DNA from: Neptunomonas phycophila
Lineage (GTDB): Bacteria; Pseudomonadota; Gammaproteobacteria; Pseudomonadales; Balneatricaceae
Reading direction: 5' to 3'
NCBI RefSeq assembly: GCF_001922575.1
Contig: NZ_MRCI01000001.1
Location: 1,860,001-1,924,000, forward strand
Length of the DNA: 64,000 bases
Below the pieces are notes generated by a model, which saw only the letters and a program-made list of their open reading frames with translations, was not told the DNA's origin and searched no databases. Every line of letters starts with the position of its first letter. Positions within the stretch are counted from its first letter, which is position 1. Below are positions 1 to 9,351 of this stretch, in pieces. The position numbers were made by a program, and so were the translations under genes.

Positions 1-322
1 ATCCATTACTGATCTACCATTCAAACATTTGGTAGTACCAACCCCTCACAATACCTCATGCAAACTTAGAATTTTAAACAAACACGCCTTCAAAAATGCA
101 GCCCAAAACATCCAAATCACATAAAAGATAGTACAAAATCAACAATTTACAAACATACAAACGTTTAATTTAATTATTGATCACTAACAATTCACAACCA
201 TGTTAACCTGATCGAATGCTGGCTATTCTGGGCTTTCAATGGCAAAAATGACGCTAGCCTTTAACCAGTATAGTTAAGTATGAAGAGTTACTAGGTAAAA
301 ACACGAACGTTTAGGGACACAG
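1..322. other. Intergenic region at window start, no gene seen
   Basis: AT-rich sequence before the first gene. I see no open frame entering from the left edge, no RNA gene and no convincing hairpin or promoter. It presumably carries the promoter of the lipoprotein gene that starts at 323. Confidence 0.5.
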
Positions 323-1165
323 ATGAGAAATCAATCGTCACACAAGGCAGTCTCAATATTAGGAGTTTTGGCTTGTTCTTATTTTTTAACTGCATGCGGT
401 GGTGGTAGCAAGACGGACGAAACTACGGAAAAAGGCCATTACCAGCCTCAAGCAGGAGCTTCGTGGCAATGGCAACTTACCGGAACTATTAACCAAGAAT
501 ACAGTGTCGACATTTATGATATTGATCTATTCGATACCAGCTCCGAGCTCATTTCTGAGCTACACATGTCAGGCCATCATGTTATTTGTTATTTTTCAGC
601 GGGGTCATACGAGCCATGGCGACCAGACGCGGATCAATTTGAGCCAGCAGACCTAGGTTACCCTATGGATGGATGGCCAGATGAACGCTGGCTAGATATC
701 CGATCAAATAAAGTCACTCAACTCATGCAAAGCCGTCTTGAATTAGCGTCTAGTAAAGGATGTGATGGCGTTGAACCAGACAACGTCGACGGCTACGCTA
801 ATGACTCGGGTTTTAATTTAACAGCGGCAGACCAACTCACCTTTAACCGTTTTTTAGCCACCCAAGCCCATCGATTGGGATTGGCTATCGGTTTAAAAAA
901 CGACCTAGAGCAAGTGAATGACTTAGTTAGCTACTTCGACTTCGCGGTCAACGAGCAATGCACGGAGTTCAATGAATGTGAATTGCTCCTGCCGTTTATT
1001 GAAGCAAACAAACCGGTACTATCCGCAGAGTACAATAGCACCTATGTCAACAGTGCTTCCGCAAGAAAAGCGCTATGCGATACGATGAATAATCTTGCAT
1101 TTAGCACGCTTATTCTTTCTGAAGACTTAGATGACAGCATCCATTTTAACTGCCAAGCACCGTAA
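323..1165 (+). CDS. GH114-like lipoprotein (putative endo-alpha-1,4-polygalactosaminidase)
   Basis: The 280-residue protein starts with a lipoprotein signal peptide ending in a lipobox LTAC with Cys25, so it is probably membrane-anchored on the periplasmic side or the outer membrane. The rest matches the glycoside hydrolase 114 / TM1410-like TIM barrel. Features seen are WQWQLTG near 48-54, VICYFSAGSYEPWRPD near 87-102, and the motif GCDGVEPDNVDGY at 146-158, whose acidic residues are likely catalytic. A second conserved acid is E211 in VNEQC. Family members cleave galactosamine-rich exopolysaccharide. The substrate here is inferred, and no polysaccharide synthesis operon lies nearby. The gene stands alone, 283 bp before slt. 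Confidence 0.8.
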   Translation: MRNQSSHKAVSILGVLACSYFLTACGGGSKTDETTEKGHYQPQAGASWQWQLTGTINQEYSVDIYDIDLFDTSSELISELHMSGHHVICYFSAGSYEPWRPDADQFEPADLGYPMDGWPDERWLDIRSNKVTQLMQSRLELASSKGCDGVEPDNVDGYANDSGFNLTAADQLTFNRFLATQAHRLGLAIGLKNDLEQVNDLVSYFDFAVNEQCTEFNECELLLPFIEANKPVLSAEYNSTYVNSASARKALCDTMNNLAFSTLILSEDLDDSIHFNCQAP

Positions 1166-1448
1166 CGTTAAAAAATGCATGCATTATTTTGCAGGAGTTG
1201 AGTGGAACTTTATGAGTTTGCCCTTTTCTATTTTTAAATTAAGCGCAATACGTGCAGACGACCCAATGACCACAAGACCTAATTCAACCCAAAAAAATAA
1301 CGAGGCTTTTGGATAAAGAATTCATACAATACACCGATAGCCTAAACATAAGGCGTGCCAACAACATAAACATTTTGGCGGCATATCTATCATTTTCCCA
1401 TAGCTCAATTACACGGCTATTAACTGATCTACTGTAGGCACTTATACA

Positions 1449-3452
1449 ATGACGTTCTCTTTAAAGCCTCGTTTCCACCTCATCGCACTTTTAGGCGTTT
1501 CACAGCTATTAGTTTCGGCTCCTTCAGTATACGCCGCCACTGACGCCCAACAACGTGCTCTGTACACCAAAGCCAAAGCCGCTTTTAACAAAGGTGATTC
1601 CGTACTCGCCGACCGGCTTACACAACAATTAGGCGACTATCCTCTCGTTCCCTATTTGACCGTGCGTCAAATCAAACGCGATATTAGCCGCCTGGATGAC
1701 CAGTCTGTTAAACAGTTTGTCGTAGCAAATAGAGCAACCCCTTTTGGTGATGACGTTCAAATAGCGCGTTTAAACAATCTTAAAAGCCAACAAAATTGGG
1801 CGGCTTACTTATCGGCCTTTGAAGACTACCCACTCTCCAAAAGCAAATACCAATGCGATAAAGCCTACGCCACGCTAGCCACGGGTAAAATCCAAGAAGC
1901 CATGACCCTTGCCGATTCAATGTGGGTTGTTGGTTACTCCCAAGATAGCGCATGCGATCCACTCTTTGCAGAATGGATGAAAAAAGGCCACCCAACATCA
2001 GACCAAGGGAAGACTCGTTTCTGGAACGCCGTTTCGAGCAAAAACTTTTCAATTGCTAAGTACGCTGAAAAATTCATTACTGATACAGCCGATAAACAAG
2101 ACGCCGCTCTCTTTTGGAAAGTACAAAATGATCTTTCCCTGATTGAAGATAAAAGCCTACTTCACGATAACAAACCAGAACACGGCATCATTTTAGCGTA
2201 CGCAGTTCGCGAATTAGCCCGAAAAGATATCCATGCAGCAGCCGATGTCTGGATTCGTGACCGCCATCGCTTAGCCGTAACTCCCGAAAAACAACATGCC
2301 CTAAACGACTATTTTGGTAAACGTTACGCTAAAGGGTTTCGATCTAACGCCAAACAAGTTCTAGCTAAGCTTGACCCAGACTTTAAAGAAGGCGAACTAA
2401 CTGAATGGCGTATTCGCTTAGAGCTCGCGGATAAAGACTGGAAAGGCGCTTTAGGCTTAATTACCTTGCTACCTGATGACATGCGCAGTAGTGACCGCTG
2501 GCGTTATTGGCGCGAAACGCTTAAAGCGCGTCTCGACAGCAACTATACGCCCGACTACTCTCAGGTTGTAAAAGAGCGTAGTTTCTATGGCTTTTTAGCG
2601 TCCGAGCTATCTAACGATCCGTTTCGTATGAACCACCGCCCGGCTAAAATCACCGAAGAGCAAAAAGCACGCATCCTAGGCTTACCCGCTATGCAACGCA
2701 TGCGTGAGTTACTATCTTTTGGTTTGGAATATAATGCTCGGGTTGAATGGAATGCCTTAGTTAAGCAACTAGACGAGTCTGACAAACACGCTGCCGCACA
2801 TATCGCCTATGATTGGGGCTGGTACGACCAAGCCATACGTGGTGCAGCCTTAGTTAAAGCATGGGACGATCTAGACATCCGTTTTCCAAAGCCACACCTT
2901 CCGCTTTTTGCCGAGTTAGCTACTGCACGTAATATTAATAGAACATGGGCTATCGCTATCGCTCGTCAAGAAAGCGCCTATCACCAAACAGCTCGATCTC
3001 GCGTTGGAGCCAGAGGTTTAATGCAACTTATGCCTGCTACTGCACGGGAAACGGCCAAAAAATACGATATTGACTACAAACACCCTGATGAGCTGTTTCA
3101 GCTAAGGACGAACGTAGAGCTTGGAACTGCCTACCTATCTCAAATGCTAGAACGATTTGATGGCAACACGGTGTATGCAACAGCGGCTTATAACGCAGGT
3201 CCACATCGCGTTAAACGCTGGTTAGAGCAACGCGGTGATCTGCCTTTGGATGCGTGGATTGAAACTATTCCATTTGACGAAACACGCAAATACGTCCAAA
3301 ACGTGCTGACATACCGCGTTATCTATGACGTACTATCTTCAAACCCGAGCCGGCTGCTCAATGATAAAGAAACAGCCTCACTCGCCCTGTCTAGTCTCAA
3401 CCTTAAAAAAGGGCCTTTAGAGACTAAAGTACCGAGTACACAAATACAGTAA
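1449..3452 (+). CDS. slt: Soluble lytic murein transglycosylase
   Basis: The 667-residue periplasmic enzyme cleaves the MurNAc-GlcNAc bond of peptidoglycan, leaving 1,6-anhydro-MurNAc ends. A signal peptide (about 1-29, cleavage after VYA) precedes a long alpha-superhelical U/L region (about 30-480). The C-terminal catalytic SLT domain (about 485-620) has the general acid Glu508 in RQESAYH, then GARGLMQLMP and AAYNAGPHRV. Length and architecture match E. coli Slt70. The anhydro-muropeptides released would feed the NagZ/YkuD recycling genes near 55-56 kb. The gene is monocistronic and ends at a strong hairpin terminator. Confidence 0.95.
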   Translation: MTFSLKPRFHLIALLGVSQLLVSAPSVYAATDAQQRALYTKAKAAFNKGDSVLADRLTQQLGDYPLVPYLTVRQIKRDISRLDDQSVKQFVVANRATPFGDDVQIARLNNLKSQQNWAAYLSAFEDYPLSKSKYQCDKAYATLATGKIQEAMTLADSMWVVGYSQDSACDPLFAEWMKKGHPTSDQGKTRFWNAVSSKNFSIAKYAEKFITDTADKQDAALFWKVQNDLSLIEDKSLLHDNKPEHGIILAYAVRELARKDIHAAADVWIRDRHRLAVTPEKQHALNDYFGKRYAKGFRSNAKQVLAKLDPDFKEGELTEWRIRLELADKDWKGALGLITLLPDDMRSSDRWRYWRETLKARLDSNYTPDYSQVVKERSFYGFLASELSNDPFRMNHRPAKITEEQKARILGLPAMQRMRELLSFGLEYNARVEWNALVKQLDESDKHAAAHIAYDWGWYDQAIRGAALVKAWDDLDIRFPKPHLPLFAELATARNINRTWAIAIARQESAYHQTARSRVGARGLMQLMPATARETAKKYDIDYKHPDELFQLRTNVELGTAYLSQMLERFDGNTVYATAAYNAGPHRVKRWLEQRGDLPLDAWIETIPFDETRKYVQNVLTYRVIYDVLSSNPSRLLNDKETASLALSSLNLKKGPLETKVPSTQIQ

Positions 3453-3489
3453 GTATCACCTATTTTTACCGGTGAGCTTTCTCATTAAC

Positions 3490-3512
3490 AAAGGCCCTAC
3501 GGGGCCTTTTTT
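3490..3512 (+). terminator. Rho-independent terminator after slt
   Basis: The stem AAAGGCCC / GGGCCTTT has a 4-nt loop and is followed by a T run. It starts 37 bp after the slt stop codon. Confidence 0.9.
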
Positions 3513-3561
3513 AAATGAATAACAATTGACCTTAAAATACAAACAATCATAGGCTGCCACA

Positions 3562-3798
3562 TCAACCAACAAATGCCCGCAACTGTTCCGCCGAAAAGGG
3601 CCAATTCAGCACGTCGCCTTGCTCATCTTCAAGTACGGGTATTTGCGTCGCAAAACGAGCCATCAAACGATCATCATACGCTATATCAATCAGGTCGACT
3701 TGATGCTTCCCCGGGTTCAAGCACGCGACCAATAACGCTTCTGCATGTTCACATAAGTGACAACCTTCAGATCCATATAAAATAAATGTACGCACCAT
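3562..3798 (-). CDS. Glutaredoxin-like small thiol protein
   Basis: This 78-residue thioredoxin-fold protein carries a CxxC redox pair, Cys13-His-Leu-Cys16, in YGSEGCHLCEHAE. A cis-Pro segment (QIPVLED) and the ending LNWPFSAEQLRAFV are typical of the DUF836/glutaredoxin-like family. The frame is open further upstream, but the ATG at 3798 is preceded by AGGGAA at good spacing and gives the family's usual length, so I take it as the start. The partner is unknown. It is convergent with slt and has no clear operon partner. Confidence 0.82.
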   Translation of the reverse strand: MVRTFILYGSEGCHLCEHAEALLVACLNPGKHQVDLIDIAYDDRLMARFATQIPVLEDEQGDVLNWPFSAEQLRAFVG

Positions 3799-4088
3799 TT
3801 CCCTGCTTAATATCGTGACCAAAAAATCATTATTGCAGTTATTGGACTTCATTACAGCGCCATGGCGCACCTGTTTGTCATAAAAGTACCAAGGCATAAA
3901 AATTAAGCGCAGTTTGTGAAAAAGCACTGGCCTAAAGTGCTATGAAACAAGGGCGTAACGGGGTTGCAAGCCCGCCCTGCTCAAGGCTATTCTGAGAGCA
4001 GCATATAACAAGAGTTACTCTGACATTAACACGTAGCTCCCCGCTCACACGGTTTAAGCGGCAGGCAGTTTTAGGAAAAGGCACTCAC

Positions 4089-5834
4089 ATGGAAAATGAC
4101 TCTAGTACGGCACTGAACGACCCTCAAGAATTCCTTAAGTTTATCAATCACGAAACACAGAAAATACTCGAAAACTATACAGCGGCCGGCGGTGACGATG
4201 TGTTCAGTCAATTCAGCCGATCATGGACTGACTTGATAACGCGTTCAATGGAAGACCCCTCTACTTGGGTTCAAGCCTTTACCGAATTCCAACAAGCTCA
4301 CATGTCTTTATGGCAGAGTTTTTTTAGCGGCCAGCCAGATGCAGCGCCTGTAGCAAACCCCGAAAAAGGAGATCGTCGATTTAACGGCGAGGAATGGACA
4401 ACGAACCCTGTTTTTAGCTACCTCAAACAATCGTACCTTCTAAGCTCTAACCTGCTAAAAAGCATGGCATCAAACGCTAACTTAGACGAAACAGAACAGC
4501 GAAAGCTCGACTTTTACACACAGCAGTACATTGATGCGATGTCTCCAACTAACTTCGCGGCTACGAACCCTGAAGTCCTACAACAGGCCGTAGACACTCA
4601 AGGCCAAAGCTTGATAGATGGTCTGCAGAACCTCCTCTCCGATATCGAGAAAGGCCGCATCTCGATGACGGATGAAAGTGCTTTTACACTCGGCGAAAAC
4701 ATAGCAACCACTGAAGGCGCCGTCGTTTTTGAAAACGAACTGTTCCAGTTGATCCATTACAAACCCAGCGGTGAAGAGGTTTATGAAAAGCCAACCCTAA
4801 TCATTCCGCCTTGTATCAACAAATTCTATATTCTAGATCTACAAGAGCATAACTCGTTTGTTAAATTCTGCGTCGATCAGGGGCAAAATACATTCCTGAT
4901 TTCATGGCTAAACCCAACACCAGAGCAAAGTGATATCGGTTGGGATAGCTATGTGGGCGAGGGTATATTCAAAGCCATAGACGTGGTTAAAGACATAACT
5001 CAGACACCTAAGATTAACGCCGTGGCTTGGTGTATTGGTGGCACGCTATTATCTTCAGCACTTGCTGTTATGGCAGACAAAGGTGATGACAGTGTAGGAT
5101 CCGCAACTTTCTTAACCACCCTTACTGATTTCGAAGATGCGGGTGACCTATGTGTGTTTATTGATGAAGAACAAGTTAAAAAGCTAGAAGGAAAGGTAAC
5201 GTCTCAAGGTTATTTATCGGGCCGCGAGCTAGCCACCTCTTTCAATATGCTGCGCTCCAATGACCTCATTTGGTCTTATGTCGTCAATAACTACTTAAAA
5301 GGCCAAACACCAGCACCCTTTGATATTTTGTATTGGAATAGCGATTCAACTAACCTGCCTGCTGCGATGTACACATATTACTTAAAAAATATGTATCTCG
5401 AAAACAACCTATCTAAGCCCAACAAGCTAAAGGTCTGCGGTACGCCGGTTGATTTAGGAAAAATCAAAATACCATGCTATTTCCTATCCACGGCCGAGGA
5501 TCATATCGCTCCTTGGAAAGGCACTTTCAAGGCAACTGAAACCTTCGGATCAAAAATAGAGTTTGTTTTAGGCGCGAGTGGTCATGTAGCTGGGGTCATT
5601 AACCCCGCCTCTAAAAATCGCCGTAATTTCTGGACCAAAGGAGAACAAGGTAAAGGGGCTAATCATTGGCTAGAAACAGCGGAGCGAGTGGAAGGATCAT
5701 GGTGGCCAAATTGGCACGAATGGTTACGTCGTCGTGCCGGCAAGAAAATCGAAGCACCTAAAGATTATGGCAACGCTTCCTTTAAACCTATCGAACCCGC
5801 ACCGGGCCGCTATGTTGCCGTAAGAATCGACTAA
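4089..5834 (+). CDS. phaC: Class I poly(3-hydroxyalkanoate) synthase
   Basis: The 581-residue enzyme polymerises (R)-3-hydroxyacyl-CoA into carbon-storage polyester at the granule surface. An N-terminal helical region (about 1-200) precedes the alpha/beta hydrolase core. The nucleophile Cys315 sits in the lipase-like box AWCIGG, with Asp471 in STAEDHIAPW and His499 in GASGHVAGVINP. GANHWLETAERVEGSWWPNWHEWL is a typical PhaC C-terminal stretch. Length fits class I. No phaA, phaB, phasin or phaR gene is present in the window, so this is an isolated synthase gene with its own terminator. Confidence 0.95.
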   Translation: MENDSSTALNDPQEFLKFINHETQKILENYTAAGGDDVFSQFSRSWTDLITRSMEDPSTWVQAFTEFQQAHMSLWQSFFSGQPDAAPVANPEKGDRRFNGEEWTTNPVFSYLKQSYLLSSNLLKSMASNANLDETEQRKLDFYTQQYIDAMSPTNFAATNPEVLQQAVDTQGQSLIDGLQNLLSDIEKGRISMTDESAFTLGENIATTEGAVVFENELFQLIHYKPSGEEVYEKPTLIIPPCINKFYILDLQEHNSFVKFCVDQGQNTFLISWLNPTPEQSDIGWDSYVGEGIFKAIDVVKDITQTPKINAVAWCIGGTLLSSALAVMADKGDDSVGSATFLTTLTDFEDAGDLCVFIDEEQVKKLEGKVTSQGYLSGRELATSFNMLRSNDLIWSYVVNNYLKGQTPAPFDILYWNSDSTNLPAAMYTYYLKNMYLENNLSKPNKLKVCGTPVDLGKIKIPCYFLSTAEDHIAPWKGTFKATETFGSKIEFVLGASGHVAGVINPASKNRRNFWTKGEQGKGANHWLETAERVEGSWWPNWHEWLRRRAGKKIEAPKDYGNASFKPIEPAPGRYVAVRID

Positions 5835-5853
5835 CACTTTTCCAAAAACATAC

Positions 5854-5881
5854 AAAGCCTCTGTAAAACAGAGGCTTTTTT
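5854..5881 (+). terminator. Terminator after phaC
   Basis: A ten-base-pair stem AAAGCCTCTG / CAGAGGCTTT with a 5-nt loop runs into a T tract, 20 bp after the phaC stop. The core of this stem recurs in the hairpin at 39742-39774. Confidence 0.92.
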
Positions 5882-6009
5882 ATGGATAAAGCCTACAAAT
5901 TTAGTAATTGCTTAGCTCCCATTACTGTTACTATACCCCGGAAAAAATGGACGCATGCCATCAACACATATGGCATTTTTTGTTACACCTCCGATTAAGT
6001 GATTCTTTC

Positions 6010-7359
6010 GTGAAAAAACTACTTTTCATCAACGAGCTTCGTTATCTCTTCGCTCTTGGCTTGCCCATTATGCTCACCCAAATTGCGCAATCATCTTTGG
6101 GATTCGTTGATACTATTATTGCAGGCCAGCACAGCACCCAATCATTAGCGGCCGTTGCACTAGGTACGAGTTTGTGGTTTCCACTTTTTTTGACCTTTAC
6201 GGGCGTGCTTATGGCTACCACCCCGTTAGTAGCCCATAGCGTAGGTGAGAAACGCCGAGATAAAACCCCGGGGCTAGTCCAACAGGCTTTCTGGATAGCG
6301 CTTATTCTTGGAATTGTTAGCGTCTTATTTTTGCGATCAGCCGCCCCTTTATTCGACTTAATGCGTGTCGAGCCCGACCTAACAAAAGAAACCCTTGCCT
6401 ATTTAAAAGCAGTCTCATTTGGCTTACCGGCAATGTTTATGTACCAAGTTATCCGTTGTTACTGTGATGGAATCAGTCAAACACGCCCAGCGTTAATTAT
6501 TTCTATCACCGCTCTCTTGCTAAATATCCCGCTCAATATTATTTTTGTTTTTGGATATTTTGGTCTCCCAGAAATGGGGGGCGAAGGCTGTGGCTGGGCC
6601 ACGGCTATTGTTATGTGGTTTATGCTTTTTAGTGGGATCTTTTTATTAAAAACCAGCCACCCACTCAAGCTTCCTAAGGTTGAAAAGCGTCGCCTTTGGG
6701 TTCCCGGTGTTACAAAGCAACTATTGATGCTAGGCCTTCCCATTGGGGCGTCCATCATGATTGAAACCAGCATGTTTAGTGTGATTGCTCTGGCGCTTGC
6801 CCCTTTAGGTACCACCATTGTTGCTGCCCACCAAATTACACTGAGCTTTACTAGTCAGGTTTTCATGATTCCACTAAGCATCGCGATGGCTAGCACTATT
6901 CGTATAGGGACCCTAATGGGGGCAAAACAAGCAGAAAAAGCTTGGATTGTTGCAAGAATAGCCCTGTGTACAGCAGCTACTTTAGCTATATTTACAAGCA
7001 TCGGTGTTTGGCTATTTGCATGGAACATTGCCGACATTTTTAGTAATGAACTACCCGTTATAGAATTAGCAACCAGCCTACTAATCATTTCTGCATTCTT
7101 TGAAATTTCCGACGCGCTTCAGGTGACTACGGCAGGTGCTTTACGTGGCTATAAAGATACAAAGATACCGTTGATTATCGTTTGCTTTGCTTATTGGGGG
7201 ATTGGCTTACCATTAGGCTATATTTTAGGTATGACGGACCTCATCACGCCTTCGATGGGTGCCGCCGGCTTTTGGTATGCTCTCGTCATTGCCCTAAGCA
7301 TTTCAGCAGGGTTACTGATCATTCGTATACGTAGCGTGGCTCGCAATGCAATAGCTTAA
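6010..7359 (+). CDS. MATE family efflux transporter, NorM-like
   Basis: This 449-residue inner-membrane protein has about twelve hydrophobic segments in two homologous halves. It opens with ELRYLFALGLPIMLTQIAQSSLGFVDTIIAG, the classic MATE/NorM N-terminus. Family members export cationic drugs or metabolites using Na+ or H+. The frame is open from 5908, but the first 34 residues are polar and unlike the family. The GTG at 6010 places the start where NorM proteins begin and gives the usual length, so I choose it. The true substrate cannot be told from sequence. Confidence 0.9.
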   Translation: MKKLLFINELRYLFALGLPIMLTQIAQSSLGFVDTIIAGQHSTQSLAAVALGTSLWFPLFLTFTGVLMATTPLVAHSVGEKRRDKTPGLVQQAFWIALILGIVSVLFLRSAAPLFDLMRVEPDLTKETLAYLKAVSFGLPAMFMYQVIRCYCDGISQTRPALIISITALLLNIPLNIIFVFGYFGLPEMGGEGCGWATAIVMWFMLFSGIFLLKTSHPLKLPKVEKRRLWVPGVTKQLLMLGLPIGASIMIETSMFSVIALALAPLGTTIVAAHQITLSFTSQVFMIPLSIAMASTIRIGTLMGAKQAEKAWIVARIALCTAATLAIFTSIGVWLFAWNIADIFSNELPVIELATSLLIISAFFEISDALQVTTAGALRGYKDTKIPLIIVCFAYWGIGLPLGYILGMTDLITPSMGAAGFWYALVIALSISAGLLIIRIRSVARNAIA

Positions 7360-7406
7360 TCCAGTAGCGCTAAGCTAGCACATGCATAAAACATAAGGCT
7401 TTAACC

Positions 7407-8516
7407 ATGCGTCAATGTTTGTTGTCGAACTTAGCGAACACGTTATGCAACATGGGAAGCATCTGCATATTCATCCTACTAACGGGGTGTGATCACCATC
7501 CCGAAGAACAGGCTGTCATGCAGACCTATCAAGAACGTGTGGCAAACGTTCTAGATCAACCAATAGCTAGTCCAACCCCTCAGACTAACTTCCCTGCCCT
7601 TCCTGCTTTGCGTGAGCGATTACAACCAACCACTGACCTGCGCGAGGGGCTACTTGATATTTTAGAGCTAAGCGAATGCAACTTAATCCCCTTAATTGCT
7701 AAACGAAACAGCTCCTTAGGTAAAGTTTCCTCTCCCAGCCAAATACTGATTTATGAAATAACTTTTTATCAGCGCCTTATCGAGTGCGTCTCTATATTGG
7801 AAAAAAATCCAGATACCAAACCTGAGACCATCGCTCGTTTGCACCACATTGCGCACGTTAAACTGCAAGAACAGCCTAAGTATCTCTGGAACGCTCTCTA
7901 CACAGGGCAGGAGATCGACGAGTCATTAGCTCTCAACCAAGCCACGCTGCCTTTGGGAGTGAATAATGAACACCCCATCCAAAATGCACTAACTAGCTGG
8001 GAATATTTTGCACAATTATCCCAAATGTTGAAGCAACAGGATTACTCTCGTGCGAATCAGATGCTCACTGATATCGAAAAGCACATGGAAGATTTGTATA
8101 AAAACCCGGCCGGCACACCACTACTACGCTCTTTAATGCTACTAACGCACTATCTCAATACGACAGCTGATGTTATCGAAGCGCGGCTACAACGCCGGCC
8201 TTTGTGCTTTAATGAAATGAGCAATCCAAAAGCAGACATACTTAAAACTGTATTTACACGCTTTTATGCGACAACTATTCAACCCTACATGGCCACGGTT
8301 CATCGATTGTCAGAGCAATGGTTTTCCGCTCATACAAAGATTCGTGAATTTGTTTCGCCACCGGCAAGCACACGCCTCTACGACGCTAAAGTTTTTACTC
8401 GCGCAACCGACATAAGTCTATGGAATCAATACATAAATGCTCGAAATAGGCATACGCAGGCATGGCAACATATTCTTAGCCAATGCAACCTCATGCCCAA
8501 CGCAAATAATCGCTAA
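7407..8516 (+). CDS. DUF3080-like lipoprotein
   Basis: The 369-residue protein has a signal peptide ending in a lipobox LTGC with Cys28, so it is probably a lipoprotein. The body is helical. The stretch LRERLQPTTDLREGLLDILELSECNLIPLIAKRNSSLG resembles the DUF3080 family known from marine gammaproteobacteria and Pseudomonas. I assign this from memory and the function is unknown. An AAGG Shine-Dalgarno lies 8 bp before the ATG. It is the first of three same-strand genes leading to lapG and lapD, with a 65-bp gap to lapG, so shared transcription is possible. Confidence 0.7.
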   Translation: MRQCLLSNLANTLCNMGSICIFILLTGCDHHPEEQAVMQTYQERVANVLDQPIASPTPQTNFPALPALRERLQPTTDLREGLLDILELSECNLIPLIAKRNSSLGKVSSPSQILIYEITFYQRLIECVSILEKNPDTKPETIARLHHIAHVKLQEQPKYLWNALYTGQEIDESLALNQATLPLGVNNEHPIQNALTSWEYFAQLSQMLKQQDYSRANQMLTDIEKHMEDLYKNPAGTPLLRSLMLLTHYLNTTADVIEARLQRRPLCFNEMSNPKADILKTVFTRFYATTIQPYMATVHRLSEQWFSAHTKIREFVSPPASTRLYDAKVFTRATDISLWNQYINARNRHTQAWQHILSQCNLMPNANNR

Positions 8517-8581
8517 CAGAGTTTGCTGTATCGCGTTTTGTGAACCATGCTTATTGATAACCACGAAACATCAGTCAGCTA

Positions 8582-9310
8582 ATGGATACGCAGTCAACCG
8601 TGACAGAGCTTATCAACATACCCAAGCACCGCTCCTCTCGCACATTACAGAGCTATTTTATGTGCTTAGTAGTACTGGCTGGTCTCTCTTTCTTTTCACT
8701 GATAGCGGTAAGCGATATCAGTGTAAAGCTAACCACAGCCTACATAAATCAGCTAGGCAACGAATACGGTGAGGAAGCGAAAAGGCGTTTAATCGCTTGG
8801 CAAAACCTGATCAAAGAAAGCGCAGACCTACCCGAAAAAGAGAAACTCACACGAGTAAACAACTTCTTTAATCAGGTACGCTTTTTAGACGACATCGACC
8901 ATTGGAAACAGAAAGATTACTGGGCCACACCACTGGAGTTCCTCATCAGTAATGGTGGTGATTGTGAAGACTTTTCCATTGCTAAATACTACACGTTGCG
9001 TGAATTAGGCGTCGACATCGACAAAATGAGTATCGCCTATGTTAAAGCGCTAGAACTCAATCAAGCCCACATGGTTTTAACCTACTATGACACCCCCAGC
9101 TCGGTACCATTGGTGTTAGATAATTTGATAGCCGATATTAAACCAGCCTCGCAACGCCCTGATTTACTTCACGTTTATAGTTTCAATGGTGATAATCTAT
9201 GGCTATCAAAAAAAGGACGCCGCGCACAGTTAGTAGGTACATCAGAACGACTAGGCCCTTGGGTTAAACTGCAGTCACGATTAGAGAATAAGCATGTTAA
9301 TGTTAACTAA
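8582..9310 (+). CDS. lapG: LapG periplasmic cysteine protease
   Basis: This 242-residue transglutaminase-like cysteine protease (BTLCP family) cuts the N-terminus of giant LapA-type adhesins and so releases cells from biofilms. The catalytic triad is visible: Cys128 in NGGDCEDF, His163 in QAHMVL, Asp180 in LVLDNL. An N-terminal hydrophobic segment (about 27-44) serves as signal or anchor. LapG needs Ca2+ in Pseudomonas. It lies 41 bp before lapD, whose product sequesters it. No LapA adhesin or lapBCE exporter lies in the window. Confidence 0.93.
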   Translation: MDTQSTVTELINIPKHRSSRTLQSYFMCLVVLAGLSFFSLIAVSDISVKLTTAYINQLGNEYGEEAKRRLIAWQNLIKESADLPEKEKLTRVNNFFNQVRFLDDIDHWKQKDYWATPLEFLISNGGDCEDFSIAKYYTLRELGVDIDKMSIAYVKALELNQAHMVLTYYDTPSSVPLVLDNLIADIKPASQRPDLLHVYSFNGDNLWLSKKGRRAQLVGTSERLGPWVKLQSRLENKHVNVN

Positions 9311-9351
9311 CTACATCACCCTATACACAACAGCATACCTAGGAGATCTTT

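Noticed and set aside
1131-1316. 61-residue frame after the GH114-like gene
   Set aside because: Starts inside the upstream gene, has no ribosome site and no protein-like character.
5854-5881. Repeat family shared by hairpins at 5854 and 39742
   Set aside because: The common core GCCTCTG/CAGAGGC is short, occurs only twice and is explained by terminator structure.
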